NCBI RefSeq assembly: GCF_040183065.1
Contig: NC_091119.1
Span: forward strand, 66,714,892-66,778,891
DNA from: Periplaneta americana
Taxonomy: Eukaryota; Arthropoda; Insecta; Blattodea; Blattidae
Length of the DNA: 64,000 nucleotides
Direction: 5' to 3'
Shown: positions 45,032 to 55,221 of the stretch, piece by piece
Layout: every line of letters starts with the position of its first letter
Numbering within the stretch: the first letter of the stretch is position 1
The notes under the pieces: generated by a model
What the model was told of the DNA's origin: nothing
The model's input: the letters and a program-made list of their open reading frames with translations, nothing else
Database searches by the model: none
Translations under genes and position numbers: made by a program

Positions 45032-46501
45032 AATATATCCAGTAGCGTAGCCAGACTAATTATTTTGGATGGGCCAGATATGCGGGGTTTAGAAAGTACC
45101 TGATACATCTCCTGACAATGCCGCTGCTGTCAACTCTCTCTTGAAACTCATTCTCGGAAGTCTTATTTAATAACATGCAAAATTATGATAAACAATCATG
45201 CAAGGCATACCTATACTGTTTTCGCTGTAAGAAAAATCCTAATGTAAACATAAGCACGTCGCTATCATACCCGTGATTGGCTCCCAGTCGAAACACTCAC
45301 ACGACGCAGGAAAATATAGTTCCGCACTTGGAAACCATAACGTTGTATTATTTGAAAATAAAAAATTGAATTCTAAAATACGATGAAACATATAACTTCA
45401 CTCATATATAAAACGCTATGTAAAAGAAAAACTACTTTTATATTTTATTATGTACTATGAACGCGGATGAATACCAAAAGTAATACCGAGATAATCTGTT
45501 CTTGTAACAAGCTGGCGTCACTCGAGCTCGTAGTTGTTCATGTAAGCACGTGGTACTGAAGTATAGTTTCTGCATCCTCGGTGTGTGTGATTATTAAACG
45601 TAAGAGTGGAAACCCTCTCAATAGCGCAAAAAACAAATAGTCTTAAATGTATATAATAAGTTAAGTGAATTTTAATTACAGTAATTATAAAGTAAATGTT
45701 TCCTAAGCAAACGAATGCATAGTAGTGAGGTTAGGCCTACTTGACGAGTAACGGAATATGTTTAACATGAAACAGAATATACAACAGTGGGCGGGAACAC
45801 GTACTGAGAATCTATGGCGCCAAACAGCTGCCAATGAAGCCTCACTTCAGTCACGTACTACTGTTTATATTAGGATTTTTCTTACAGCGAAAAGATTATA
45901 TATAAACGTTTCATAAGGTGAACTGGAGCTGTCGAGATTTCCTAGCAACGAATTTGTCGATCGCTGATGATGGGTCCTTCAACAAATCCCAACTTTTCTC
46001 CCTCTCATGGATAGAACTGCTAGATTACAAAGCCTTGTGCTTGACATGATTGTCAAATTTTTCTTCGTTTCAGAGCTTTGAAAAGTTTTATATCATTGCC
46101 TTAATGAAGGACGAACATTTACTAATATCCATTTTTGGAGACTGAGGTGCTTCCGATAATGAATTTGCAAGAGCAAGAATATCATCTAAACATACCAAAA
46201 AAAAAAATAAGGTGTCAAATTTTTCTAGCTGATATAACAATTCAGTAGCCTCCACGGCTTCCTTCTTTTTATCGCTGCCAGACAATTTTTAGGCCCAACC
46301 CAACACAGTTAAATTGGCTCTTGAAGAAATGAACGCATTTTGACTTCTTACCTTAATGCTATCGATTGTAACTATCGCTCTGCATCCATGATTTAGTTTT
46401 AATATCGAGTATTTTCCATAAAAAACCGCAAAAATTCGCATATTTTTTGGGTGGGCCTGGGCCCACCTGGCCCACCCGCTGGCTACGCCACTGAATACAT
46501 C
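45032..46501 (-). mobile_element. Inner hAT element nested in the outer one
   Basis: The element spans 45040-46493. CAGTAGCGTAGCCAG at the left is inverted as CTGGCTACGCCACTG at the right. The flanks AATATATC and AATACATC agree at 7 of 8. A transposase remnant lies on the minus strand. It split the outer hAT, so it is younger. Confidence 0.92.
46088..46285 (-). pseudogene. hAT transposase fragment (ZMYM/DUF4371-like)
   Basis: Reads EAVEATELLYQLEKFDTLFF, then LVCLDDILALANSLSEAPQS. This resembles the mid-part of hAT-type transposases seen in ZMYM-like host proteins. The upstream and downstream frames are broken. Confidence 0.6.
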
Positions 46502-46976
46502 CAAATTTGGTTTTCAACAATGCATTCTTGTTTATATAAACAGTTAAATTTAAGTAGTTTGATAGTGTAATAACGTGATACCGGCATTACAATATAATTA
46601 TGCAGCTGCACACTTTCCTTTTGCTCTCGCCGCTACCGCGACAATGCGATAACAAAATAATATCAAAATTTCACAAGGTGTTCAAGAACAAACTTCAGAA
46701 AAGATTTACCAACAAGTTTTTAAAAACAAATTATACTTTAAAATAAAAATGGAAAAAGGAAAGAAAAAACAGAGAGAGAGAGAGAATGCCGCCCACCCCC
46801 CTGGAAATTACCGCCCTAGGCAGCTACCTAGGTTGCCTAGACCTATATCCGGCACTGTCTACAGAAGTAGCTTAATATGGGTTAATGACGGACAGTAAAA
46901 GTAACAGTCATTAGAAAAAATAAATAATAATTTCGTACATACCGTTTTCAAAATTATGGTGCCGGTAACACTTTGA

Positions 46977-46978
<2 letters not shown>

Positions 46979-47046
<68 letters not shown>
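46979..47046. repeat. (TTA)n microsatellite
   Basis: About 22 repeats. Confidence 0.97.
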
Positions 47047-47054
47047 GAGTGTTA

Positions 47055-47420
47055 ATCATACAATAACTTTGTGTACATAATTTGTTTAAGAAATTCTCAA
47101 AGTTTCTATTGGCACGTTCTAAACACTCAATGTCAGAAATCCTAGTTAAACGGCATATATCAACACGATAGTTAAATCTTGTCACACTCTTTCCAAAATA
47201 TCTCTGTTCATGGATGCAATCGCAGAAATGATCTGATGTTTTACTTCTTCAAGGTATTGAGGTAGAGATAACACACAAACTGCATCCCTCACGTACCTCA
47301 AAGAAAACAGTGACATGGTGTCAAGCCTGGAGACCTGACAGGCGAAGAACGATAGGCCAGTCATCAGCGGTAGCATGTCCAATCCAACGATGTGGTAGAT
47401 GGTCAATTCGAAAATGTTTA
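47055..47420 (-). pseudogene. Mariner-type transposase C-terminal fragment
   Basis: The minus strand reads RWIGHATADDWPI, RYVRDAVCVLSLPQYLEEVK and AIASMNRDILERV, then in another frame FNYRVDICRLTRISDIECLE. The order matches the tail of the transposase family at 5405. At least three frameshifts. No terminal repeats were found. Confidence 0.72.
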
Positions 47421-48427
47421 CAATGTTTACGAAACAACCTTTGTATACCATTGTTACTGCGTTTGTTTTCGCAAGCTGCAGAACGCGAATAATTTGCCTT
47501 TTTTTTTTCCTCTCTCTCTCTCTCCCAATAATGCTTTGTTATGGTAATAAAGATAGTATGTTTTCCGAAACTTGGAATTTTAAAGTTTTGAAATTTAACT
47601 ATCGAATGACGTGTAACGTGTTAAGTCTCATTTATACTTAATAACAACCATAATTATGAAAATTTGAATACCACTTTGAAACACGGTATGTATACTTAAA
47701 ATATAACGGAAGTGATATAAATGTGCAGATTGAAGGGGTTAATAGAATAGGCTACATTAAAATAAATAAAAATAAACCTATGATGGATTTTGTAATAAAA
47801 TTCGTCGTTAATTAGAAAATTTGGCTGAAAAACTGCGTAGTTCGGCAAGAGCGCATCGCTGGCTCACCTAAAATAGACACGATCTCAGGTCTGAATAGCA
47901 GCATTCCGTCCCTTAGCCACTGCAGAAAACTACGAGACTTTCTATTTGCAGGAAATAACGATACATGTTAATAAGTTTATTTAATTTTCTAGAAAACCGT
48001 ACATTTTATTTAAAAACTACAAAGAGATAAATCATTCCTTATATCCGAGGAGTTACGTAAAATGTTAAATGAGTCGATAGGGAAGAGTAAAGGAAGCGAA
48101 AGGTATGGGGAGAGAACGAGTTAGGATAGCAAATCACAGTATAAGGAAGACGAGTGAGTGAAGTGCAAAGGCGAGTGAAAATAAGTGGTTAATGAACATT
48201 TGGAAGAATCAAACAGTCTGTGCATTTCGAACTGTCGGAACAAGGTCATTTCGTCTCCACCACATTGTACCCCTTCTCCTACGCTCTGACTGGTCGGTCC
48301 CCTTCCCCTCTAACATGCCGCGACTTTTCTTGAGGAGAACGGTCCAGGAGTGGGGGGTAAGCACGCATGGCAAATGCTGTCCATTGCTTGACCTTGAAAT
48401 GCACAGACTATAGATGATGGAATAATG
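47421..48427. other. No recognised gene
   Basis: Includes a purine-rich stretch near 48080-48185 and small ORFs on both strands near 48192-48520 without family resemblance. Confidence 0.35.
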
Positions 48428-48435
48428 ACTAGTGA

Positions 48436-49706
48436 CAAGTAAGGAGCTGATTCCTATGTAATTAAATATTATTTTTGCGTGTGATAAAATACAATTAACA
48501 AAGTTAAAAATTCCGAACATGAAGTTTCAAGTTTAAAACCCGAATTTTATTTTACATAAAAACACATATTTTCACAAAAGATTATGTAAATACATATTTT
48601 CAGGAACTCTATTATAAACATATACATTTTGGAGTTTTTTTACTTAAATAATTTTTTTACAAGAACTTTTAAACATTTTGATACTAAATCAATTATGTCA
48701 CTCAAAAGTACGTTATCTTTTTAAGAATTCTTGGTTTCTTCGTGTTTCTAAGCGCTGTGTGATGTATCCGTGATCCATTTTTGTAATAGTATCGCCTCAA
48801 GTTCTGAGAACTGCTAGGCAGCATATCAATGTTATTATTAGAGAATAAATTAAATGGACAAGGAGGAGAGATCTTGCAACACATAATTAGGAATGTTTAT
48901 TGTTGCTGAAGATGATTTCATTCCACGCTTTGTCTGTGAAACACAACAGATAAGAGCTCGGGTATGAACATTATTTAATTTAAACAAATCTCTCGCCTCT
49001 CGCTCATGTCCATCAAGTAAGGCAATACGTCTTGTTGTGATTCCCTGTTATCGGGCTTCGTCAATCGATATCCTTCAAGATATACTGAAAGATGGTCGTT
49101 TAAAAAACGATTTGGCTTTCCTATTAGCAAATCTAAGCTTTTTGTGTGACTCCATAAAAAAACTCGAAACATCCAAAAACCTGTTCTCTGAAATAGAGAG
49201 GTGCGTGCCGTGAAAATTAAACTAGACTCGCTACCAAGTTCAGAAGTACAAGTACTAAGGGGCAAATTCCAGAGGTGTTTGGGAAAAACAGTGGATATAA
49301 AAAATGTGTAAAGTTGCTCAAGTATTGGAGGGTGTGCCTGTAGGTGAAATTGACGGTGCATGTGTTTGTAACATTCCTCTCTATATATATGCACGTCTGA
49401 CGTCCTGTGATGTGGAAAGATCGTTTTCACAGTATAATTCGTTGTTCAGAGATAATCGGCATGCATTTGTGATGGAGAATTTGGAGATGATCTTTGTTGT
49501 TCACTGCAATTCTCGGCCAACTACTAGCACTCAAGTGTGGTTGGTGAGTACCTTGTAACAGTTTTAAGCTAAGTAAGGTATATTTGTCACATTTAAAAAA
49601 ATATATATTTTTTTTATTTTTAGCAAATATTTTCGTACAGTACTTTTAGCACATAAAAAATAAATATATTTAAATTTTTTAGCACATAAAAATCCGCTCC
49701 CTAGTG
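48436..49706 (+). mobile_element. hAT-like element with transposase C-terminus
   Basis: Possible ends: AAGGAGCTGATTCCTATGT near 48440 and its loose mirror ACATAAAAATCCGCTCC near 49684. CTAGTGA flanks both (48429-48435, 49701-49707), 7 of a possible 8 bp. The transposase dimerisation region lies between them. The boundaries are tentative because the inverted match is only about 75%. Confidence 0.55.
49000..49558 (+). pseudogene. hAT transposase C-terminal (dimerisation) region
   Basis: Reads KDGRLKNDLAFLLANLSFLC, SLPSSEVQVLRGKFQRCLGK and, after a frameshift near 49300, YARLTSCDVERSFSQYNSLF, then FVMENLEMIFVVHCNSRP. The SCDVERSFS...NRHAF pattern is the signature of the hAT C-terminal domain. 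The last frame is open for 84 codons. Confidence 0.8.
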
Positions 49707-49707
49707 A

Positions 49708-50191
49708 TACGCATTATTAGTAAGCAAAGAGAGACAAATGTAACGAAAGTATTGAGGAGTTGAAGAACTGGGATAACTAATAACAGAATAAAGAAAACAA
49801 GAGTGCAATTATTTAGTGCAAGGAACGAAGGAGTAAAATTAGGAACTAGTGGTTTACTGTAATAAAGACCCTATTTGTAAAGGACAAAGCAACGATTAGT
49901 GATTAGTAGTAAGCAAACTGAGATCGAGATAAGTGAACTAAAAGAAAAAGGGGATCAAGAAAGGGATAGTGGTAGTGACAATTTTGAATAGGTTAACTTA
50001 AGAAATTAATCACTTATGAGGCAACTAGGTCAGGAGATAATGAGATAAGGTGGCCAGTTCCTTTCCCCCTCCCTTGCATACATCGCCAACTAGCTACATA
50101 TTACACTAGTCAGACTTCAGATGCATACAAACAATATTGTTCTTCCTCTGACACATATCGTCAAGTGAGATGTACTGCCTGATAATAGATG
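49708..50191. other. No recognised gene; purine-rich
   Basis: The plus strand is rich in A and G between about 49720 and 50000, with no supportable ORF. Confidence 0.4.
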
Positions 50192-50193
50192 TA

Positions 50194-50578
50194 CAGTAGT
50201 GGAAAAAAAAATCGGACCGACCCTTGTAGCTGATTTCCGAGCCTGGTTCATAGTGACAGCACGATAGACTGGTAACTAAGACTTTCGTGGTTCGAATTCT
50301 GCCTGGGAAGGAAACTTTTTTTGTTCCTTATTCAAATTTATTTCCAATACTTTTCGGTTGCAGCGATATTTAACTACTTAATTAACTTATTATTCCCAGA
50401 ACATGAATTTTACCAGCTTATTTTTAATGGCTTTCGAAATGGACTACGTCAGCAGTCGAAACTTCAATAATTTCAATAGATTACTTGCTATCTTGTGAAT
50501 GCGGGCGTGACATGCGCAGTGGCTCATTTCAGGGACTTAGATTATACCGTCGGTCTGGTTTTTTTTTTGCCACTGCTG
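50194..50578. mobile_element. TIR element (TA duplication) carrying a tRNA-like segment
   Basis: CAGTAGTGGAAAAAAAAATC at the left is mirrored at the right by a pyrimidine run ending CCACTGCTG, with GGACCGAC/GTCGGTC also inverted; TA flanks both sides. Inside on the plus strand, CCTGGTTCATAGTGACAGCA, GACTGGTAACTAAGA and GTGGTTCGAATTCTGCC follow tRNA order. Confidence 0.7.
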
Positions 50579-50719
50579 TACATATCAGCCAGAACCTCAA
50601 CCAGAGGATATTTTTATATCAGATCTCTGAAATTTTGTAAAGTGGAAGTTATAGACTATAACCACTTCCGATATATCGCAGGAGTTAAGTATGTTCCCCA
50701 ACAATCGCGCTATATCGGG

Positions 50720-51129
50720 ATTTTACTGTAATGGTCAAGAATGGGTAGAACAGAGAAAAATTCTGGCCGGCACCGAGACTCGAATCCGAAGTTTCAGCTC
50801 CATGTGCTGACGCTTTATCCACTAAGCCACACCGGATTCCAATTTCGATGCCGGATTGAATCCTTCTCAGTTTAAGTTCCCTTTTGGTGACTTACCCTCC
50901 TGTAGGCCTACTGTGTCACAGAATACTTGACAGTGGCACAATGTCCAATACTATGTACAGAGGTGCTCTCATTACGAGTGACTAAGTGGCGGGGGTCCGA
51001 CGGAACAAGGCAGCGTCTTGAATGACGAACTGACTACTTACGCTCTGGTGACCGAAAGAATTTTTCTTCGTTCTACCCATTCTTCACCATAAGGTAATGC
51101 AGAATTTCTAGTAATAATTTTACTGTAAT
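50720..51129. mobile_element. Inverted-repeat insert carrying a tRNA-like segment, 13-bp direct flanks
   Basis: ATTTTACTGTAAT flanks the insert exactly (50720-50732, 51117-51129). A 33-bp inverted repeat (50731-50763 and 51058-51090, core AATGGGTAGAAC) lies near the ends. On the minus strand, 50835-50764 reads tRNA-like: GGTGTGGCTTAGTGGATAAA (box A) and GGATTCGAGTCTCGG (box B). Only 31 bp lie downstream of that head, unlike a normal SINE. Confidence 0.65.
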
Positions 51130-51199
51130 ATCAAAAGGATTACCTTCTTCACCCCAAAGAGAATGCCACTAGTACTAATTTTGTCAGAGGCTTATTAAA

Positions 51200-51310
51200 T
51201 CCTAGACCCATAGTGCGACCGTAAAGACAAAATTACTGGAGAAAATTAATAATCTATAGGAAATTGAACTCGTGACCTTCCAGCTTGCAGCGCAAAATCT
51301 TAACCATGCT
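51200..51310 (-). mobile_element. SINE fragment
   Basis: CCATAGTGCG, GAACTCGTGACCTT and CTTAACCATGCTC match the tRNA-like right half of the SINE at 60182-60487, same orientation. Confidence 0.55.
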
Positions 51311-51337
51311 CTCATTCATCTGCACTACTGGAAGCAA

Positions 51338-51540
51338 TATTTTATTTAACGACACTGAAATACAAGGATTATTCCGTGTCGAAATTCAGCGTGGACCGGA
51401 AAAGCGAACACATTTCGCATGCATTAGAGACAGATTTCTTTTATGTGCCGTAAATATCTGTAACTTGGGATAGGCTACTCAGCTTTATTTCCTCCCGAAG
51501 GAAGCCATATTAAGGAGTTTATTGATATTAAAACCCATCA
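51338..51540 (-). mobile_element. SINE-like repeat matching 19138-19335
   Basis: TTTTATTTAACGACACTGAA at the left, AAATTCAGCGTGGA in the middle, and CAGCTTTATTTCCTCCCGAA at the right follow the same order as in intron 1 of copy B. Confidence 0.55.
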
Positions 51541-51640
51541 CCCTCGGCGAACCGCACACTGCGGACTCAATTTCCAGGACAAAATCTTGTCTGTATTTGA
51601 ATTCAGTTCATCAGCGTTCGGCTAAAACACATTCCTTACT

Positions 51641-52885
51641 TACTTACTTTACTTACTTACTTACTTACAAATGGCTTTTAAGGAACCCGGAGGTTTATTG
51701 CTGCCCTCACATAAGCCCGCCATTGGTCCCTACCCTGAGCAAGATTAATCCATTCTCTATCGTCATATCCCACCTCCCTCAAATCCATTTTAATATTATC
51801 TTCCCATCTACGTCTCGGCCTCCCCAAAGGTCTTTTTCCCTCTGGCCTCCCAACTAACACCCTATATGCATTTCTGGATTCGCCCATACGTGCTACATGC
51901 CCTGCCCATCTCAAACGTCTGGATTTTATGTTCCTAATTATGTCAGGTGAAGGATACAATGCGTGCAGCTCTGCGTTGTGTAATTTTCTCCATTCTCTTG
52001 TAACTTCATCCCTTTTAGCCCCAAATATTTTCCTAAGAACCTTATTCTCAAAAACCCTCAATCTCTGTTCCTCTCTCAAAGTGAGAGTTCAAGTTTCACA
52101 GCCATACAGAACAACCGGTAATATAACTGTTTTATAAATTCTAACTTTCAGATTTTTTGACAGCACACTAGATGACAAAAGCTTCTCAACCGAATAATAA
52201 CAGGCATTTCCCATATTCATTCTGCGTTTAATTTCCTCCCGAGTGTCATTTATATTTGTTACTGTTGCTCCAAGATATTTGAATTTTTCCACCTCTTCGA
52301 AGGATAAATCTCCAATTTTTATAGTTCCATTTCGTACAATATTCTGATCACGAGACATAATCATATACTTAGTCTTTTCGGGATTTACTTCCAACCCTAT
52401 CTCTTTACTTGCTTCAAGTAGAATTTCCACGTTTTCCCTAATCGTTTGAGGATTTTCTTCTAACTTATTCACGTCATCCGCATAGATAAGAAGCTGATGT
52501 AACCCGTTCAATTCCAAACCCTCTGTGTTATCCTGAACTTTCCTAATAGCATATTCTAGAGAGAAATTAAAAAGTAAAGGTGATAGTGAATCTCCCTGCT
52601 TTAGCCCGCAGTGAATTGGAAAAGAATCAGATAGAAACTTGCCTACACGGACTCTGCTGTAATTTTCACTAAGACACATTTTAATTAATCGAATTAGAGT
52701 CTTGGAATTACCAAATTCAATAAGAATATTGTATAAAACTTCTCTCTTAACCGGGTCATACGCATTTTTTAAATCTATGAATAACTGATGTACTGTACCC
52801 TTATACTTCCATTTTTTCTCCAATATCTGTCGAATACAAAAAATCTGATCAATAGTCGATCTATTACGTCTGAAACCACACTGAT
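51641..52885 (-). mobile_element. Best-preserved RTE-like LINE: reverse transcriptase to 3' end
   Basis: One reading frame runs from about 52937 to 51678, interrupted only by TGA at 52089-52091 where sister copies encode Trp in the CETWTL motif. Visible: [14 protein letters not shown], motif [10 protein letters not shown], motif [15 protein letters not shown], motif C YADD, then [44 protein letters not shown] and a RPRRRWEDNIKMDLREVGYD tail. The 5' endonuclease and fingers are missing; the 5' limit is uncertain. The 3' tail on the minus strand is a (GTAA)n-like microsatellite (51641-51667), as in RTE elements. It is the youngest of four family members here. Confidence 0.92.
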
Positions 52886-54070
52886 GATCCCACATGCCTA
52901 TATATTTTAAAGTTATAAGATTCGAACTAAGGTGCAACAGGTAGTTTACCTCATGAATTCTAACAGCAGCTTCCGCGTAATTATTAAAGATAGGGATTTA
53001 TAAGTTATAGCACAGATATAGCCCATGATCTACCTACGAACTTCAATTAACATTGGCCAATTCGTTTCAAGGCTAAGAATTACACCGACAGAAAGCTTTT
53101 CTCCAAAAGGCGTTTCCCACAAATAGGCTGCCAAAATATGATTTATAACTTCATAGGCACCATTAATAAGATATCCAAGACATATCTGCGTTTCGCACAG
53201 CTACCGGTGTATGGTTTTAACGATCCGCTCGCGGAAACCACAACCACGGAATCCTGGTATCTCCTAGGAAATAAATGTCTTTTTCGAGTTAATGCGATTT
53301 CCTGTGGCGTCATGTTAATAATATCTGACGGGATTAAGCCTACCTCTGAAATGTGAAAAATATAAGAAGATAAATACGCTTTTAGGGACAATATATTATA
53401 CAGTAGGACCGCAAAAATAAAAACAAATTTGAGAAGAAATTTAGTAATTTCATTACCGAAGAAAAGAATGAGCATCATGCGAGGTGGTACATACTTTTTC
53501 ATTATACGCAACAATTCAGTTCATCAATCCTATTGCGAGTGAAATTCTCAATTAAATTTCGTTTTTATTTTCTGCCGCAGTAATTACTTAATTATGTATA
53601 AAGTAAGTACCAACGTGCAAAAATTCAATATGCCTCTACGTAGTAAATTGCAAAATTATGTCAATAGGCCTGCATTTGGATCCGATATATTTTAACTGTC
53701 GATAAAATTATTCTCTGCAAATTATGTGAGTAGCCAGTGAAGTACAAAAGTAAATATTTTTTATCTCTGCATATGCGTACATGCATCGTAACACAAAAAT
53801 GCGCTTTGCGAGGCTACTGGGAGATAATTTCCCTGCTTCCTACGATAATTGCAACATCAAGTCGACAAACACTTTGTCTTCGACAAAGCTTTTCTTGATG
53901 CCGGAATCACCATTATGGAAGTTATAAAATCCTACATGGATACAGTTTATGGAGAAGTAGACCTATACCAACGAATCTTTGCCTAGTGAACCAACTTTCC
54001 AAAAATCTTACTTAAGTAAATGTTACGATGCCGCTATGAAAATTATTCAAGATAAAGCTAAACGTAATAA
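52886..54070. other. No recognised gene
   Basis: Two overlapping ORFs on opposite strands near 53138-53514 and a short AT-rich tract; none matches a known family. The open frame of the LINE extends about 110 bp into this stretch without reverse-transcriptase similarity. Confidence 0.35.
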
Positions 54071-54073
54071 GAA

Positions 54074-54178
54074 GAACAATTGCTCCCGCAGTAATTTTAG
54101 TTTTTATTGCAGTACCATCTTTACGATTATTAAATTCAATAGATGAAATTAATACACCAACAGTCACATTAAAAGCTA
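54074..54178 (+). pseudogene. cox2: numt: nuclear copy of mitochondrial cox2
   Basis: Translated with the invertebrate mitochondrial code it reads TIAPAVILVFIAVPSLRLLN followed by SMDEINTPTVTLKA. This matches the second transmembrane helix and following segment of insect COX2 (family pattern: ...ILVFIALPSLRLLYLLDE...). The match is about 105 bp and both ends stop abruptly. NSM replaces the usual YLLD-preceding residues, so it has diverged since transfer. Confidence 0.82.
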
Positions 54179-54789
54179 ATCAAACAATTTAATCAACGAC
54201 ACATACAAAAACAATAAATTAATTTTAGCATAAATAATAAAATAAATAAATAAATAAAAATAATTTACATAATATTTCAGATCGTACCGATTTCTCAATC
54301 GAAGATTGGACTGATCCTAAGGTCGTTTTTATTCCAAATATCATCTTTGGACCATTAGGTTCTTCTTCGGAAGAGGAATCATTGAAAGCGTTTCTGCTTA
54401 CAACAGAGTGTCTGCGAAAGTTTAACAGATGTCTCAAACACTTCTTTGTGCCCTGCTTATTACACGATCATGGATACTTCCTTCTACAGGGTATCTAAAA
54501 AGAATAAAGAAGGAATGGACCGAAGAACCGTTATCCTTGAAAATATTATTATCATTATCGTCATCAAAGTATGCTCAATTCTACGATATTTTTAGCTGTA
54601 ATCAGTACCTATAGGAACTATTTAGTCATGACACAAGTCCACTAAGGGACGCATACTCACTTCTTGTGGATAGGAATTAAATTTCCGTTTTACATTAAGT
54701 AAACCAACCGGGACCCATTGTTCACTATGACAAAATAAATTTCGCCGCATATGCGCAACAATTATGAGCACTCAAACACTCGCTGAGAG

Positions 54790-55045
54790 CCACCGGCGTA
54801 CCTCGGTCGGTTGAAGCGCTTGCCTGTCGATCCGAAGTTGCGCTAGAACATGAGTTCTATTCCCACTTGAGCTGATTAATGATTAGGGTTCCCCCCCCCC
54901 CGAGGTTTTCTCCAACAGTAAGACGAATGTCAGGTAATCTATGGCGAATCTTCGGTCTCATCTCGCCAAATATGTCTCACTATCATCAATTTCATCGACG
55001 TTAAATAACCGAGTAGTTGATAGAGCGTCGCTAAGTAACAAAAAA
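54790..55045 (+). mobile_element. tRNA-derived SINE, nearly full length
   Basis: The head CGTACCTCGGTCGGTTGAAG (box A region) and GAGTTCTATTCCCAC (box B), then a poly(C) run, GAGGTTTTCTCC, GACGAATGTCAGGTAATCTA and ACGTTAAATAACCGAG...GAGCGTCGCTAAGTAAC. The same family as 19485-19690. Confidence 0.85.
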
Positions 55046-55221
55046 CGCTCTCTGGGATATCCTATTGAAGTTCTACAAAGAAATAGTATAATCCGTTCCG
55101 TTATGTGGTTCTGAGTGCTGGGGCCTGATAACTTCAGTACAAAGGAAAATATATACGCCAGAAATTTGCTTCTTTAGAAATATTTCTGGCTACATTATAT
55201 TTGATCATAAAATAAATTAAA

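Larger units (their letters stand above)
44444..46865. mobile_element. Outer hAT element with 8-bp duplication, host of a second hAT
   Basis: The element spans 44452-46857. The ends are CAGGGCCGGATTTAGGT and its mirror ACCTATATCCGGCACTG, a form widespread among hAT elements. The flanks are TCTCCAGA and TCTACAGA (7 of 8 identical). Without the inner hAT it is about 0.95 kb and non-coding, so non-autonomous. Confidence 0.9.

Noticed and set aside
50764-50835. Functional tRNA gene on the minus strand
   Set aside because: Arm pairing is incomplete and it is enclosed in an inverted-repeat insert; a covariance model would be needed to decide.
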